Of a DNA stretch of 64,000 nt, positions 8,439-17,300 are shown one piece after another. A program made the translations under genes and the position numbers. The notes below the pieces were generated by a model. It saw only the letters and a list, made by a program, of their open reading frames with translations, was not told the origin of the DNA and made no database searches. The first letter of the stretch is position 1. Each line of letters begins with the position of its first letter. Origin of the DNA: Streptomyces sp. LHD-70 (GTDB lineage Bacteria; Actinomycetota; Actinomycetes; Streptomycetales; Streptomycetaceae); assembly GCF_031157275.1 (NCBI RefSeq), contig NZ_JAVIFW010000015.1, positions 144,750 to 208,749 on the forward strand, in the 5' to 3' direction.

Positions 8439-9977
8439 ATGACGCATCTGTCCCTGGCCACAGTCCTCGCCGAGGCGGCCCGGCGCCGCCCGGATCACCC
8501 CGCGCTCGTGGAAGATGAGCTGCGGATCACGTTCGCCGAACTGTGGCAGCAGGCCCGCACCCAGGCAGCCGCGCTCACGAGACTGGGCGTCCGCCCCGGC
8601 GACAAGGTGGCCCTGATGGCCCCGAACACCGCTGAGTTCCCACGCGCCTACTACGCGATCCTCGCCGCCGGGGCTGTGGTGGTGCCTGTGCACCTGTTGC
8701 TCACGGCCGAGGAAGCCGCGCACGTGCTGCGGGACAGCGGAGCCCGTCTGCTACTGTGCCACGCCGCCCAGACTGACACGGGCAGCAAGGCTGCCGCCGA
8801 GGCAGGGGTGCGGATGATCGCCCTCGGCCCGGAAGTGAGTGTGGCCGGCTCGGACGGTCGGCTCGAAGACCTCGCCCAAACCGTCGAACCCCTGCCGTCC
8901 TACACCCCCCGCGCCGCCGAGGATCTGGCAGTGGTCTTCTACACCAGCGGCACGACGGGAGTGCCGAAGGGGGTCGGGCTCAGCCACCTCAATCTGGTCA
9001 TGAACGCGACCGTCAACGCCTTCGATATCAATGACGTCCGCCCCGACGACGTGGTGCTCGGAGCCCTCCCGCTGTTCCATGTCTTCGGGCAGACCGTCAG
9101 CATGAACTCGACCTGGCGGGCGGGCGCCACTTTCGTCTTGCTGCCGCGCTTCGATGCCGCCGCGGCCGTCGAGTTGATGGTCCGCGAGGGCGTCAACACC
9201 TTCCACGGCGTGCCCACGATGTACATCCGGCTGCTGGAGGCCGCCCGCACAGCGGGCGCCCTGCCGCGGCTTCGTCTGTGCATCTCCGGCGGCGCCTCGC
9301 TCCCCGTGACTGTGCTGGAGCGGTTCAACGAGGTCTTCGACACCGAGGTGTACGAGGGCTACGGCCTGTCCGAGACCTCGCCCACCACGGCCGTCAACCA
9401 ACCCGACTTCGGCGCCAGGGCCGGAACCGTCGGCCACCCTGTGTGGGGCGTGGAGGTCGAGATCGCCCGCGCCGACCTGGAGGAGCAGATCGAGCTCCTG
9501 CCCTTCGGGGACCTCGGCGAGATCGTCGTGCGCGGCCACAACGTCTTCTCCGGCTACCTCGGCCGACCGGAGGACACCGCGGCGGCGCTCGTCGACGGAT
9601 GGTTCCGCACCGGCGACCTGGGCCGCAAGGACGCCGATGGCTTCATCTCCATCGTCGATCGCAAGAAGGACCTGATCATCCGCGGCGGTTTCAACGTCTA
9701 CCCGCGCCAGGTCGAGGAGGTGCTGCTGCGGCACCCCGGGATCGCCGAGGCAGCCGTCATCGGCGTTCCCGACTCTGCGTACGGCGAGGAGGTCTGCGCC
9801 GTCCTCATCGCCGACCGGCACGCCGCTCCCGCGCCAACGGCCGAGGACGTCACCGCCTGGGCTAGGCAGCACTTGGCCAAGCACATGTATCCGCGACGGA
9901 TCGAGTTCGTCGACGCGTTTCCGCTGGGGCCCAGCCACAAGGTCCTCAAGCGCGAGCTGCGCCAGCGGTTCGGGTGA
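8439..9977 (+). CDS. acyl-CoA synthetase, ANL superfamily
   Basis: A 512-residue AMP-forming ligase that activates a carboxylic acid to its CoA thioester. Visible motifs are the P-loop-like YTSGTTGVPKGV (about residue 168), the aromatic/acid motif YEGYGLSETSP (about 304), the hinge region GWFRTGDLGR, DRKKDLIIRGGFNVYP, and the C-terminal catalytic lysine in GPSHKVLKRELR. All motifs look intact and the length is normal. GGAGGAG stands ten bases before the ATG at 8439. It is separated from the SDR by the dead exporter fragment and may have its own promoter. It could feed the CoA-dependent cleavage carried out by the BKACE enzyme. Confidence 0.9.
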   Translation: MTHLSLATVLAEAARRRPDHPALVEDELRITFAELWQQARTQAAALTRLGVRPGDKVALMAPNTAEFPRAYYAILAAGAVVVPVHLLLTAEEAAHVLRDSGARLLLCHAAQTDTGSKAAAEAGVRMIALGPEVSVAGSDGRLEDLAQTVEPLPSYTPRAAEDLAVVFYTSGTTGVPKGVGLSHLNLVMNATVNAFDINDVRPDDVVLGALPLFHVFGQTVSMNSTWRAGATFVLLPRFDAAAAVELMVREGVNTFHGVPTMYIRLLEAARTAGALPRLRLCISGGASLPVTVLERFNEVFDTEVYEGYGLSETSPTTAVNQPDFGARAGTVGHPVWGVEVEIARADLEEQIELLPFGDLGEIVVRGHNVFSGYLGRPEDTAAALVDGWFRTGDLGRKDADGFISIVDRKKDLIIRGGFNVYPRQVEEVLLRHPGIAEAAVIGVPDSAYGEEVCAVLIADRHAAPAPTAEDVTAWARQHLAKHMYPRRIEFVDAFPLGPSHKVLKRELRQRFG

Positions 9978-10044
9978 TAGCACACCACCTCCGAACGCCC
10001 ACTTCGACGACACCACCATCGAGTTCATCGACGAGAACCAACCC

Positions 10045-10264
10045 GATCGAGGCGCACTTCGGCCCGCTGCGGCAGTTCACCCTGGCCAACTCCCACCACC
10101 GCAACCACACCGCCCAGACGCGGGCCCTCCATGCTTACCTGCGCTGGCGCAACGCCAACGCCCGCCACCCCATCGTCCTCGCTGCTCAACGCCGCGAGCG
10201 CGCCCGCATCCGCAGTGAGAAGGGCATCCGGTGGGGCGGGCGGCCGCTTGCCACTGCGACTTGA
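10045..10264 (+). pseudogene. IS630-family transposase, C-terminal remnant
   Basis: The frame reads NPIEAHFGPLRQFTLANSHH, then LHAYLRWRNANARHP and RERARIRSEKGIRWGGRP, the characteristic tail of Streptomyces IS630 DDE transposases including the glutamate of the NPIE motif. Everything before it is missing; the acyl-CoA ligase ends at 9977. It is an inactive insertion-sequence scar. Confidence 0.75.
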
Positions 10265-10336
10265 CCTACAACGCTGCCGCAGCCTGGGCTCGTCGTTCCA
10301 CAGACCACCCGGGATGGTCTCCAAGCCGCTACACGG

Positions 10337-10984
10337 TCACACCAGGCCGAACCATGGCAGGCACTCCGACAGTCGCTCCATCTTCACCGGGACCAGCTGG
10401 TGTTGTTGCCACTGTTCAGCAGTGAGGCGGAGCCTGCGCAGCACGGCGGGCTCACCGCGTACGGCATGACGTTCAATGCCGTCCTCGTGATAGCCGAGCT
10501 TGCGCGAAACCTCCAGCGAGGCTGCGTTGTCTGAATATGCCCCAGAGACAGCGTGCTGTGCGCCGAGTCCGGCGAAGGCCAGGTGGAGGACAGCCGCACG
10601 CATCTCGGTCCCCAGGCCCTGGCGGTGATAGGCCCTGCCCAGCCAGGAGCCAGTGCCTACTTCACGACGAACCGAAAAGTCCCGGGCACCGATGCCCTGT
10701 GTACCCACGACAATGCCGTCTCGCACGACCGCCAGGTTCAGCTCCCAGTTCTCCGGCTGCCACTCACCCCAGCAGCGCCAGTGGTACTGCAGGACACTGC
10801 GAGCACGCTGCTCGGGCCCGACATCGGTCCATGCCACGGTGAACGGCTGCACCGCCGGATCATGCACACCAGCGGCTGCCAACGAAGCCAACGCGGCGAG
10901 ATCATCCAGGCTGGGCAACCGAAGCTCCAGCCGCGGTGTCGTCAACCGCAGGCCCGCAAGCGGCCAGTGAGTCAGTAGGTTCAT
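10337..10984 (-). CDS. GNAT-family N-acetyltransferase (RimJ/RimL-like)
   Basis: A 215-residue protein of the RimJ/RimL-like GNAT group. It opens with the LRLTTPRLELRLPS strand. The acetyl-CoA loop near GRAYHRQGLGTEMRAAVL has the R/Q-x-x-G-x-G/A pattern, and YSDNAASLEVSRKLGY ends the fold. The substrate is probably an N-terminus, an amino sugar or a small-molecule amine; nothing nearby decides it. It stands alone between an IS630 scar and a convergent unknown gene. The ATG at 10984 is the natural start, though no strong ribosome-binding site is seen. Confidence 0.85.
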   Translation of the reverse strand: MNLLTHWPLAGLRLTTPRLELRLPSLDDLAALASLAAAGVHDPAVQPFTVAWTDVGPEQRARSVLQYHWRCWGEWQPENWELNLAVVRDGIVVGTQGIGARDFSVRREVGTGSWLGRAYHRQGLGTEMRAAVLHLAFAGLGAQHAVSGAYSDNAASLEVSRKLGYHEDGIERHAVRGEPAVLRRLRLTAEQWQQHQLVPVKMERLSECLPWFGLV

Positions 10985-11209
10985 GACCAGGGATTCTTCT
11001 CGCTCCCAGCCATCGTGACTATTGGATTTTCGAGGGGAGGCGTGTTCCGGGGACCGTTTCCTACGCCTCCAACCCGGTGGACCTATTCGGTCAGGGCACT
11101 AGCTGGAGAGCTGCGCCTCCTGGGGACTGAAGCTGAGCCTCAAGACCATGCGGCAGGTGATCGCCTCGTCGTTGTGGCCATGCGGACCGTCCGCCCACAG
11201 CGCCCGGTC
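10985..11209. other. gap with no supported gene
   Basis: I find no gene or clear terminator here. Some short frames are open on both strands, but none has a recognisable product. Confidence 0.4.
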
Positions 11210-12736
11210 TCAGCCGACCTCCCCCACTCTCGCAGTCGTCCGCTCGGCGAGGTCGCAGACGTCGTTCGCGGCGTTCTCCGAGAGTTCGGCGAGTACGGCG
11301 TCGGCGGCCGTGAGGAGGGTGCGGGCCTCTTCGGGACGGTTCGCGTCGGCGAAGGCGCAGGTGAGGCGGTAGTGCTCCTCGGCTATCCAGCGGCCGAGGT
11401 TGACCTGCTGCCAGTGGCGCAGGGAGTCGTCGCCCGGGGTGGCGAGGGCGGCACGCACCTCGGCCAGGCTGTCGGCCGCCTGCGGCAATCGGCCCGCCTC
11501 CCGCTCCAGGCGGGCCAGGGTGCGCCCGGCCGAGGCGCGGTCCCATGCCGTCTCCTGAAGAGCGGCGTACAGACGCTGGGCGCGCAACGCCTGCGGAAGG
11601 TCGCCGAGTTCCTCGAAGTCCCGGGCGAGCCCGCTCAGCGGAGCCGTGGCCAGGGTGCGGGGCGCCTCGGGGCGGCGGAGTCTGCTCTGGTCCATGACGA
11701 TGTCGTCGAGTTCGCGGATCAGCGCCACCCGCGCAAGCTCCGTCATCCCCTGGTCCCGGGCCAGGTCGGTCCACGTGGAGAGCGGCTCGTCCGACGGGTC
11801 CGTCCCGAACATCGACTCGTCGAGCGCTCGCGCCCACCGCTGCAACTCGTCGGCACTCGCACCCGGTTCCGGCAGGTCGCCCAGGCCGCACGCCGTGTCG
11901 AAATCCGTCTCCCGGACCTCAAGCAGCAGCGGCAGATCCCCGATGTCCCCGCGCAGCCCCACCAGCACGGCGGCGAGCCGCAGTTCGTCCGTCATCGACG
12001 ACTCCGTCTCGTGCCGCAACAGATGCAGCAGCAGCTCCAGATCGCCCTCGGCCCGGTCGAACTGCGCAGCCCGCAGGGTGATCCGGCGCCGCACCGGGTC
12101 CTCGGCGACGTCACGCCACACCGTGCGCTCGCCCTCCCGCAGCCGGGCGAGGTCGGCGCGGCCCGCCGCGAGCACCCGCTCCCACAACGGCGGGCCTGCC
12201 GGGCCTATCAGCAGGTACGCACACCCCTCGTCCGCATTGAGCAGCACGAAGTCGGGCTCGGTGCGCAGCAGCGCGGCGCGCAGTCTGCCCACCAGCTCGG
12301 CCGGGGAGCGGTCCGGGAAGCCCAGCGCCGCGCGGAGCTCGGCCCGCTCCTCGTCGATTCCGTAGACCTCACGGATCTCGTCCTCGATCTCCGTGACGCG
12401 CGCCAGGATCTTCTCCTCGCCGTCGTCAGGTGACAGGCGCGTGCAGTCGTGCCAGCCGGGCAGGCCGATCACGAGTTCCAGGGCCTCGTCGACGCTGGAG
12501 CCGATGATCCCCGCGCCGCCCTCCGAGTCGGCGTAGAGCACCGAGCCGTCCGCGCACACGAAGTACGTGCCGCCCGTGTCGTCCCCGGCAACCACCTCCA
12601 GCGGCCCGCCCGAGGCGAGACGGACCTCCTCGACGTGGCCCTGGGCGGCGCGGTCCAAGTCGAAGTCGAAGGGGAAGGCGGCCAGTTCGGCCAGGCGGCG
12701 GTCCCGCCGAAGCAGCTGCAACGCGTGATCGGTCAT
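11210..12736 (-). CDS. hypothetical protein, SUKH-like N-terminus
   Basis: A 508-residue acidic protein that I do not recognise. The region around residues 50-95 (TGGTYFVCADGSVLYADSEG, then SSVDEALELVIGLPGW) resembles the strand-turn pattern of SUKH/SMI1-KNR4-type domains. These often serve as immunity proteins or regulatory modules. The C-terminal half, about 300-500, is helical and rich in paired helices (DLPQALRAQRLYAALQ, RLPQAADSLAEVRAAL), suggesting TPR-like repeats. No signal peptide or membrane segment is seen. The start at 12736 is the first residue after which composition changes. The frame is open far upstream only because it runs through the 27-bp repeat and antisense to the peroxidase gene. 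Confidence 0.65.
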   Translation of the reverse strand: MTDHALQLLRRDRRLAELAAFPFDFDLDRAAQGHVEEVRLASGGPLEVVAGDDTGGTYFVCADGSVLYADSEGGAGIIGSSVDEALELVIGLPGWHDCTRLSPDDGEEKILARVTEIEDEIREVYGIDEERAELRAALGFPDRSPAELVGRLRAALLRTEPDFVLLNADEGCAYLLIGPAGPPLWERVLAAGRADLARLREGERTVWRDVAEDPVRRRITLRAAQFDRAEGDLELLLHLLRHETESSMTDELRLAAVLVGLRGDIGDLPLLLEVRETDFDTACGLGDLPEPGASADELQRWARALDESMFGTDPSDEPLSTWTDLARDQGMTELARVALIRELDDIVMDQSRLRRPEAPRTLATAPLSGLARDFEELGDLPQALRAQRLYAALQETAWDRASAGRTLARLEREAGRLPQAADSLAEVRAALATPGDDSLRHWQQVNLGRWIAEEHYRLTCAFADANRPEEARTLLTAADAVLAELSENAANDVCDLAERTTARVGEVG

Positions 12737-12793
12737 GTCACAGAACGTAACAGCGCCCACTGACAACGGACTTGCCGGCCTCCGACCCGGCGG

Positions 12794-12901
12794 CCTCCAC
12801 TCCGGTTTCCGACCCGGCCGCCTCCACTCCGGTTTCCGACCCGGCCGCCTCCACTCCGGTTTCCGACCCGGCCGCCTCCACTCCGGTTTCCGCCCCGGCC
12901 G
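12794..12901 (+). repeat. 27-bp tandem repeat, four copies
   Basis: Four head-to-tail copies of a 27-bp unit lie at 12794-12820, 12821-12847, 12848-12874 and 12875-12901. The first three are identical and the last differs by one base. The block sits between the divergent unknown gene (start 12736) and the glutathione peroxidase gene (start 12953), so it fills their shared promoter region. The unit length keeps frames open on both strands, but I see no start signals suggesting translation. Confidence 0.95.
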
Positions 12902-12952
12902 CCGCCGACCCGGCCTCATGTGCAGGCAGGGACGAGACCTAGCATCTCCGGC

Positions 12953-13441
12953 ATGTCCCTCTACGAAGTCCGGATCGACGCCCTCCAAGGCGGCCCCGCG
13001 AACCTCGCCCAGTACCGCGGCAAGGCCGTCCTCGTCGTCAATGTCGCCTCCAAGTGCGGCCTCACCCGCCAGTACGCCGAGCTGGAACAGCTCCAGCAGA
13101 AGTACGCGGCACGGGGCTTCACCGTCCTCGGCGTCCCCTGCAACCAGTTCGCCGCGGAGGAACCCGGAACCCCCGAGGAGATCGCCGCGTTCTGCTCGTC
13201 CACGTACGGGGTCACGTTCCCGCTGACCGAGAAGGTCGAGGTGAACGGCCCCCGACGACACCCCCTGTACGCGAAGCTCGTGCGCACCGCGGATGCGGAC
13301 GGGCACAAGGGCGACATCCGCTGGAACTTCGAGAAGTTCCTCATCGCCCCCGACGGCACGGTCGCTGCCCGCTTCTCCCCGCAGACCACCCCGGACTCGT
13401 ACGAGGTCGTGGAGGCCCTGGAGGAAATCCTCCCGGCCTGA
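12953..13441 (+). CDS. glutathione peroxidase-family thiol peroxidase
   Basis: A 162-residue cytoplasmic peroxidase. The peroxidatic cysteine is in NVASKCGLT (about residue 36), the motif VLGVPCNQF carries the catalytic glutamine, and WNFEKFLI carries the catalytic tryptophan and asparagine. A cysteine replaces selenocysteine, as in bacterial enzymes that usually take electrons from thioredoxin. CNQF also contains a candidate resolving cysteine. The length is normal. There is no strong ribosome-binding site before the ATG at 12953, and its promoter region is occupied by the 27-bp repeats. Its role is peroxide detoxification. Confidence 0.92.
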   Translation: MSLYEVRIDALQGGPANLAQYRGKAVLVVNVASKCGLTRQYAELEQLQQKYAARGFTVLGVPCNQFAAEEPGTPEEIAAFCSSTYGVTFPLTEKVEVNGPRRHPLYAKLVRTADADGHKGDIRWNFEKFLIAPDGTVAARFSPQTTPDSYEVVEALEEILPA

Positions 13442-13593
13442 CACGGCCGGCGGCGTACGGCACGACAACCCGCCGCATGCTGGGTCAGCCTCTGCCTGAC
13501 CAAGAACGACTGTCTTCCGTTGGTCATGTCACATTTCTCCGTCGCGATCCGTCAGGCCAGTGACAGCAAGTTGAAGGCCCGAAGGAGATGGCG

Positions 13594-14100
13594 ATGGAAA
13601 CACGTTCGATCACGGCGGAGGTCCCCATGGTTCCGCGGATGTCCGAGGACCCCGCGGAGCTTGTTCCCGAGCTGGCGGAGGTGTCGGCGGCACTGTTCAG
13701 AGTCACCGGCAACGGGTCAGTACCGCGCTCCACGATCAGCCTGGTCCAGCTGCGTGCTGGTCAGATCGTCGGCAGCACCTACCTGACCGTCCTGCACACG
13801 GGCTTCCTGCGCAAGGCCGGGCAGTCGGAGGAACGGATCACGTCGGTGGCGTCCTGGCAGGACTCGCCGTACTTCACAGGTCCCGAGCGTGCCGCGCTGG
13901 CACTCGTGGAAGCCGTACTTCAGCCGTCCGCAGACGGCGAGAGGGTCTCCAACGAGCTGTATGCGCAGGCAGCCGAGCACTTTGAGGCCAAGGCGCTCGC
14001 CACGCTGATGTTCGCGATCGGCCAGGTCAACTTCTTCATCCCCGTAGCGCTCATCGCCAAGCCGGTGCCCGGCCGGTCGTTCACCGACCCGTGGAAGTGA
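13594..14100 (+). CDS. CMD/AhpD-fold protein lacking the CxxC motif
   Basis: A 168-residue single-domain carboxymuconolactone decarboxylase-like protein. Family features include SLVQLRAGQIVGSTYLTVLH, where AhpD members have CxxCxxxH, followed by KAGQSEERI, a tryptophan-containing loop and FTGPERAALALVEAV. Both redox cysteines are absent (G/S and L at those places), while the histidine is kept. Alkylhydroperoxidase activity is therefore unlikely. AAGGAG at 13582-13587 is directly followed by an ATG at 13588, so the ATG six bases later, at 13594, is the better start. The gene follows the peroxidase by 152 bp and ends before a hairpin terminator. Confidence 0.8.
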   Translation: METRSITAEVPMVPRMSEDPAELVPELAEVSAALFRVTGNGSVPRSTISLVQLRAGQIVGSTYLTVLHTGFLRKAGQSEERITSVASWQDSPYFTGPERAALALVEAVLQPSADGERVSNELYAQAAEHFEAKALATLMFAIGQVNFFIPVALIAKPVPGRSFTDPWK

Positions 14101-14122
14101 GGCCACCCGGGTAAGGCTCGGT

Positions 14123-14149
14123 GTTCGGGTCCCCAGGCGGGACCCGAAC
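14123..14149 (+). terminator. hairpin terminator after the CMD-like gene
   Basis: An 11-bp perfect inverted repeat (14123-14133 with 14139-14149) encloses a five-base loop, 23 bp after the stop at 14100. There is no T-run, as is usual in this kind of genome. It could also serve as the end of the large minus-strand gene at 14340. The rest of 14150-14339 shows no gene. Confidence 0.7.
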
Positions 14150-14339
14150 GGGCCGACCCGCAGACGCCTCGGGCGCGACCAGGAGTTGAGATCACGTGGT
14201 CGCCGGGAGGCTGCGTATCCACAGCACGGCTCCGCGGAGGTGGTCCTTGAGCGCAGCCAGGCCGGTGGGCTCGCCGAGCGGCTCCAACCCAACGAGCCCA
14301 TCTGCGGTAGCGGACCGCCTGTCGACGTACGCGCGGCAG

Positions 14340-17300
14340 TCAGGCCGGACAGATCCTGTCCGGGAGTCCGGCGGGCAGGCCACGGCGATCGTCCGGGGTG
14401 AGGTCGCGACCGATGGCGTCGCACAGGTGGCGTTGCCAAAGTTCGGGGTCGAGGCGGATTAGGTCCAGGCGTCCACGGCCATCGTTACCTCCGAAGCCGC
14501 CTTCCGACAGGACCCGCACTAAGGTCTTGCCGTCCTTGGTTGCGGCCAAGAAGTACTGGTTCGTCACGAAGTCGTAGGTCGTTGCATGGCTGGAGTCAGA
14601 TAGCTGCTGAAAGCGCACCGAGCTTCCGTTAGCCAAGTAGAACTCGCCGTCTCTGCCTGTGAAGTTGAAGGTGAAGCCGTCGCCGGTAAAGGTGCGGTTC
14701 GCACCCAGCGGACCGAGTGGGCCGACCAATCGGGTCGGTTCTTGCCCAGTCTCCGCTGACCACAGCTCCAGCATGCCGCCCGGTGTCTTCGCGGCTGCGT
14801 GCTGTCCGCTGCTGTCGAGGAATGCCCGCTCGACGTCCTGGCCGAGGCGGATGCGTTGGGTCTGGTTTTCCTTGCCTGTGCGCAGGTTGACGGTGTGCAG
14901 GACCGGGTCGCCGTAGATCATGATCTGGATGTGGCCCTCTTCTGGGCTGCCGTTCACCGCGAAGCCCGAATCAGTGGCCCTCTCAGTCGAGCCGAAGGCG
15001 GGCGGGTTCTTCTTGCTCAGGTTGAGCTTGCGGGCGTCGATGGTCTTGGAAAGACGATGGCCGGTCCTGGCGTTCCAGTGCTCGATCCGGCTGCCGGAGA
15101 GCGTCAGGAGTTCGTCGCCCCCTGGGAGAAAGCCGAGCGTCAGCGGTTCCGCATTGCCTCTCTCGCTGACGGGAGGCGAGAGCGTGGTGATCTCTGCGAC
15201 CTTATGCAGGGACGGGATCTGCCGGACAATGATCTTGTTGCTGTCAACAACGTCCGCCACGAGGGTTTCCCCATCGTTGACCGCCAGTGCGTGTGCAGCG
15301 GTCAGGGTGAGTGACGGGGGTGTATCAGGCCGCTTCGCTTCGGCCTTCACCTGCCCGGAGGAGGCGTCGACGAGCGCGAGAGTCTCGTCGACGGCAGGTT
15401 TGTCCTGAGGCTTGACGCGGGCGACCATGGTCTTCCCACCGTCGATCAGTCGCGGCGTGTTGACGACAATATCCCTGCCGTCGACATCGCTGGGGGTGAG
15501 CGGCAGAGCGGTCAGGGTGTTCTTGTCCTCGGCAACCGTGAGCACGAGCGGCTGACGTCCGTCGTGGAAAAGGCGGCCGACCGTCATCTCGGGTGTACGA
15601 GTCTTGATTTGCTGCACGCGCCGCCCCTGCCGAATGTCGACAACTGTCCACGTGTCAAATTCGTTCGCCGCGAAACGTTCACCCGCCTCGTCGACGGCGA
15701 TGCTTTCACAGCCAGAGGTTTCTCTCTCATCGGTGTAGCTGCCCAGCACCCGCCCGTCCGTGACACGCAAGGCCTGGTAGACCTTGCCTTCGCCCTCGGC
15801 GGCCTCGCGGCAGACAACCATGACGGTGCCGTCCCCCGACAGGCCGACGGGCGAGCCGTACAACCCTCCTGTGTTGACATCGTCTGCCAGCTTGCGGACC
15901 TTCCCTGTGCCCACTTCCACGGTTGACACAGAGGCTTTGCTGGTACGGGAGCGGCTTCGGACCACGAGCGTGTTCTGGTTCTGGCCGAACTCCACGGCCT
16001 CGACGTTCGCAGGCACCTGGCCGGGCACATCTCGGTGACGTTCCGTGGACAGATCCCACAGCCGCAGCCGATCGCTGGAGACCGTGGCCAGTTGCTTGCC
16101 GTTGGGTGAGAACGCCATGAGGTCGTCGTCATCGCCCAGCACCTCAGCCAGGCTGGCCATGGCCTTGAACTCCTTTGAGCGCAGGGTATGCGCCGCCCCA
16201 AGCAGACTGTCTGGCTTGTTGGCTGTGTGGTCGACGTCGTGCCAGACGACCGCACCTGTCGCCGACAGATACGCGATCCGCTGTCCGTCGCGGCTGACGA
16301 GCGGCAGGAAGGCCATCTCGTCGAGGCTGAGCTGGAGTCGCTGAACCCGTCCCCCGCTCTGGCGTACGAAGAGCGTGGCGCGACCGTTGTCTGTCACCAC
16401 GAGCGTCACCATGCCGTCCACGCTCGACGCCGCGCTCCGGATCTTCCCCTGAGCCCCGCTCAGCACCCATGCGGCGTCCTTGAGCTGGTCGTACTGGCGG
16501 AGCATGGCGTTGCGGGCTTCGTCGGTCGGTGCGATCTCGTATGCCGCCATGGCGATCAGCGCGGCCTGTCCCGAATCCCGTTTCGCCACCTCGGCTGAGA
16601 AGGTGGCCAGCTGGCGGGATCGTGACTCTGCCTCGCGTTGACTGCTGACGCGTGACTGGTAGACGAGGAACGTACCGAGCCCGGCGATCAGTGCGAACAC
16701 CACAGAGACCGCGATCCACGCGGCGCGGCCACGGTTGCGCTGCACCTGGCGACGCTCCCGCGCGACCCTGAGAAAGTCTCGTTCCTCTTTGCCGAGTTCA
16801 TCCTCTCGGTTACCTAGTCGCTTCTCAATCGCATCGAGTTGAAGTGCACCAGGAAGCAGCCCTGGTGCCTGGCCCCCCTTCGTCCACCGCTCGCGTTCAT
16901 GGCCAAGTTCCGCACGCCCCGCCAGAAACTCACTGTCAGCTCGCACCTGATCCTGGAGGGCCGGCCAGACCGTGACCAGTGCCTCGTGGGCGAGCTCGAC
17001 GGTCTCCTGCTCCCCCTGTCCTCCGTGCATGACAAGGAGTCGCCACTTGGGTCCGGCGAACCAATTCGCGATCTGCCACCGCGTCTCGCCGGCTTCTTGA
17101 CGAGTGAGTCTGCGGCGCAGCGGGGCCGGGCTGCCGGGCAGTACGCGGACCAGCCCGGTGAGAAGCTGCCGTGCTTCGGCTTCCTTGCGTCGCGCGGCTT
17201 CCCCGACCTTTCCCGGTCGCTCTCCTTCGCTGGTTTTGTTTTGCTTTCCGAGGCACCGCAACCAGGCCTCTTCAGCATGTTTTGCCAGTGCGCCGGAGAC

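Noticed and set aside
12794..12901. CRISPR array
   Set aside because: Copies are head to tail without spacers, and no cas gene is near.
12737..13468. Upstream extension of the unknown minus-strand protein to 13468
   Set aside because: The extension runs through the 27-bp repeats and antisense to the glutathione peroxidase gene; the natural ATG is at 12736.
14150..14339. Small frames between the CMD-like gene and the nSTAND1 gene
   Set aside because: Short, with no ribosome-binding site and no family resemblance.
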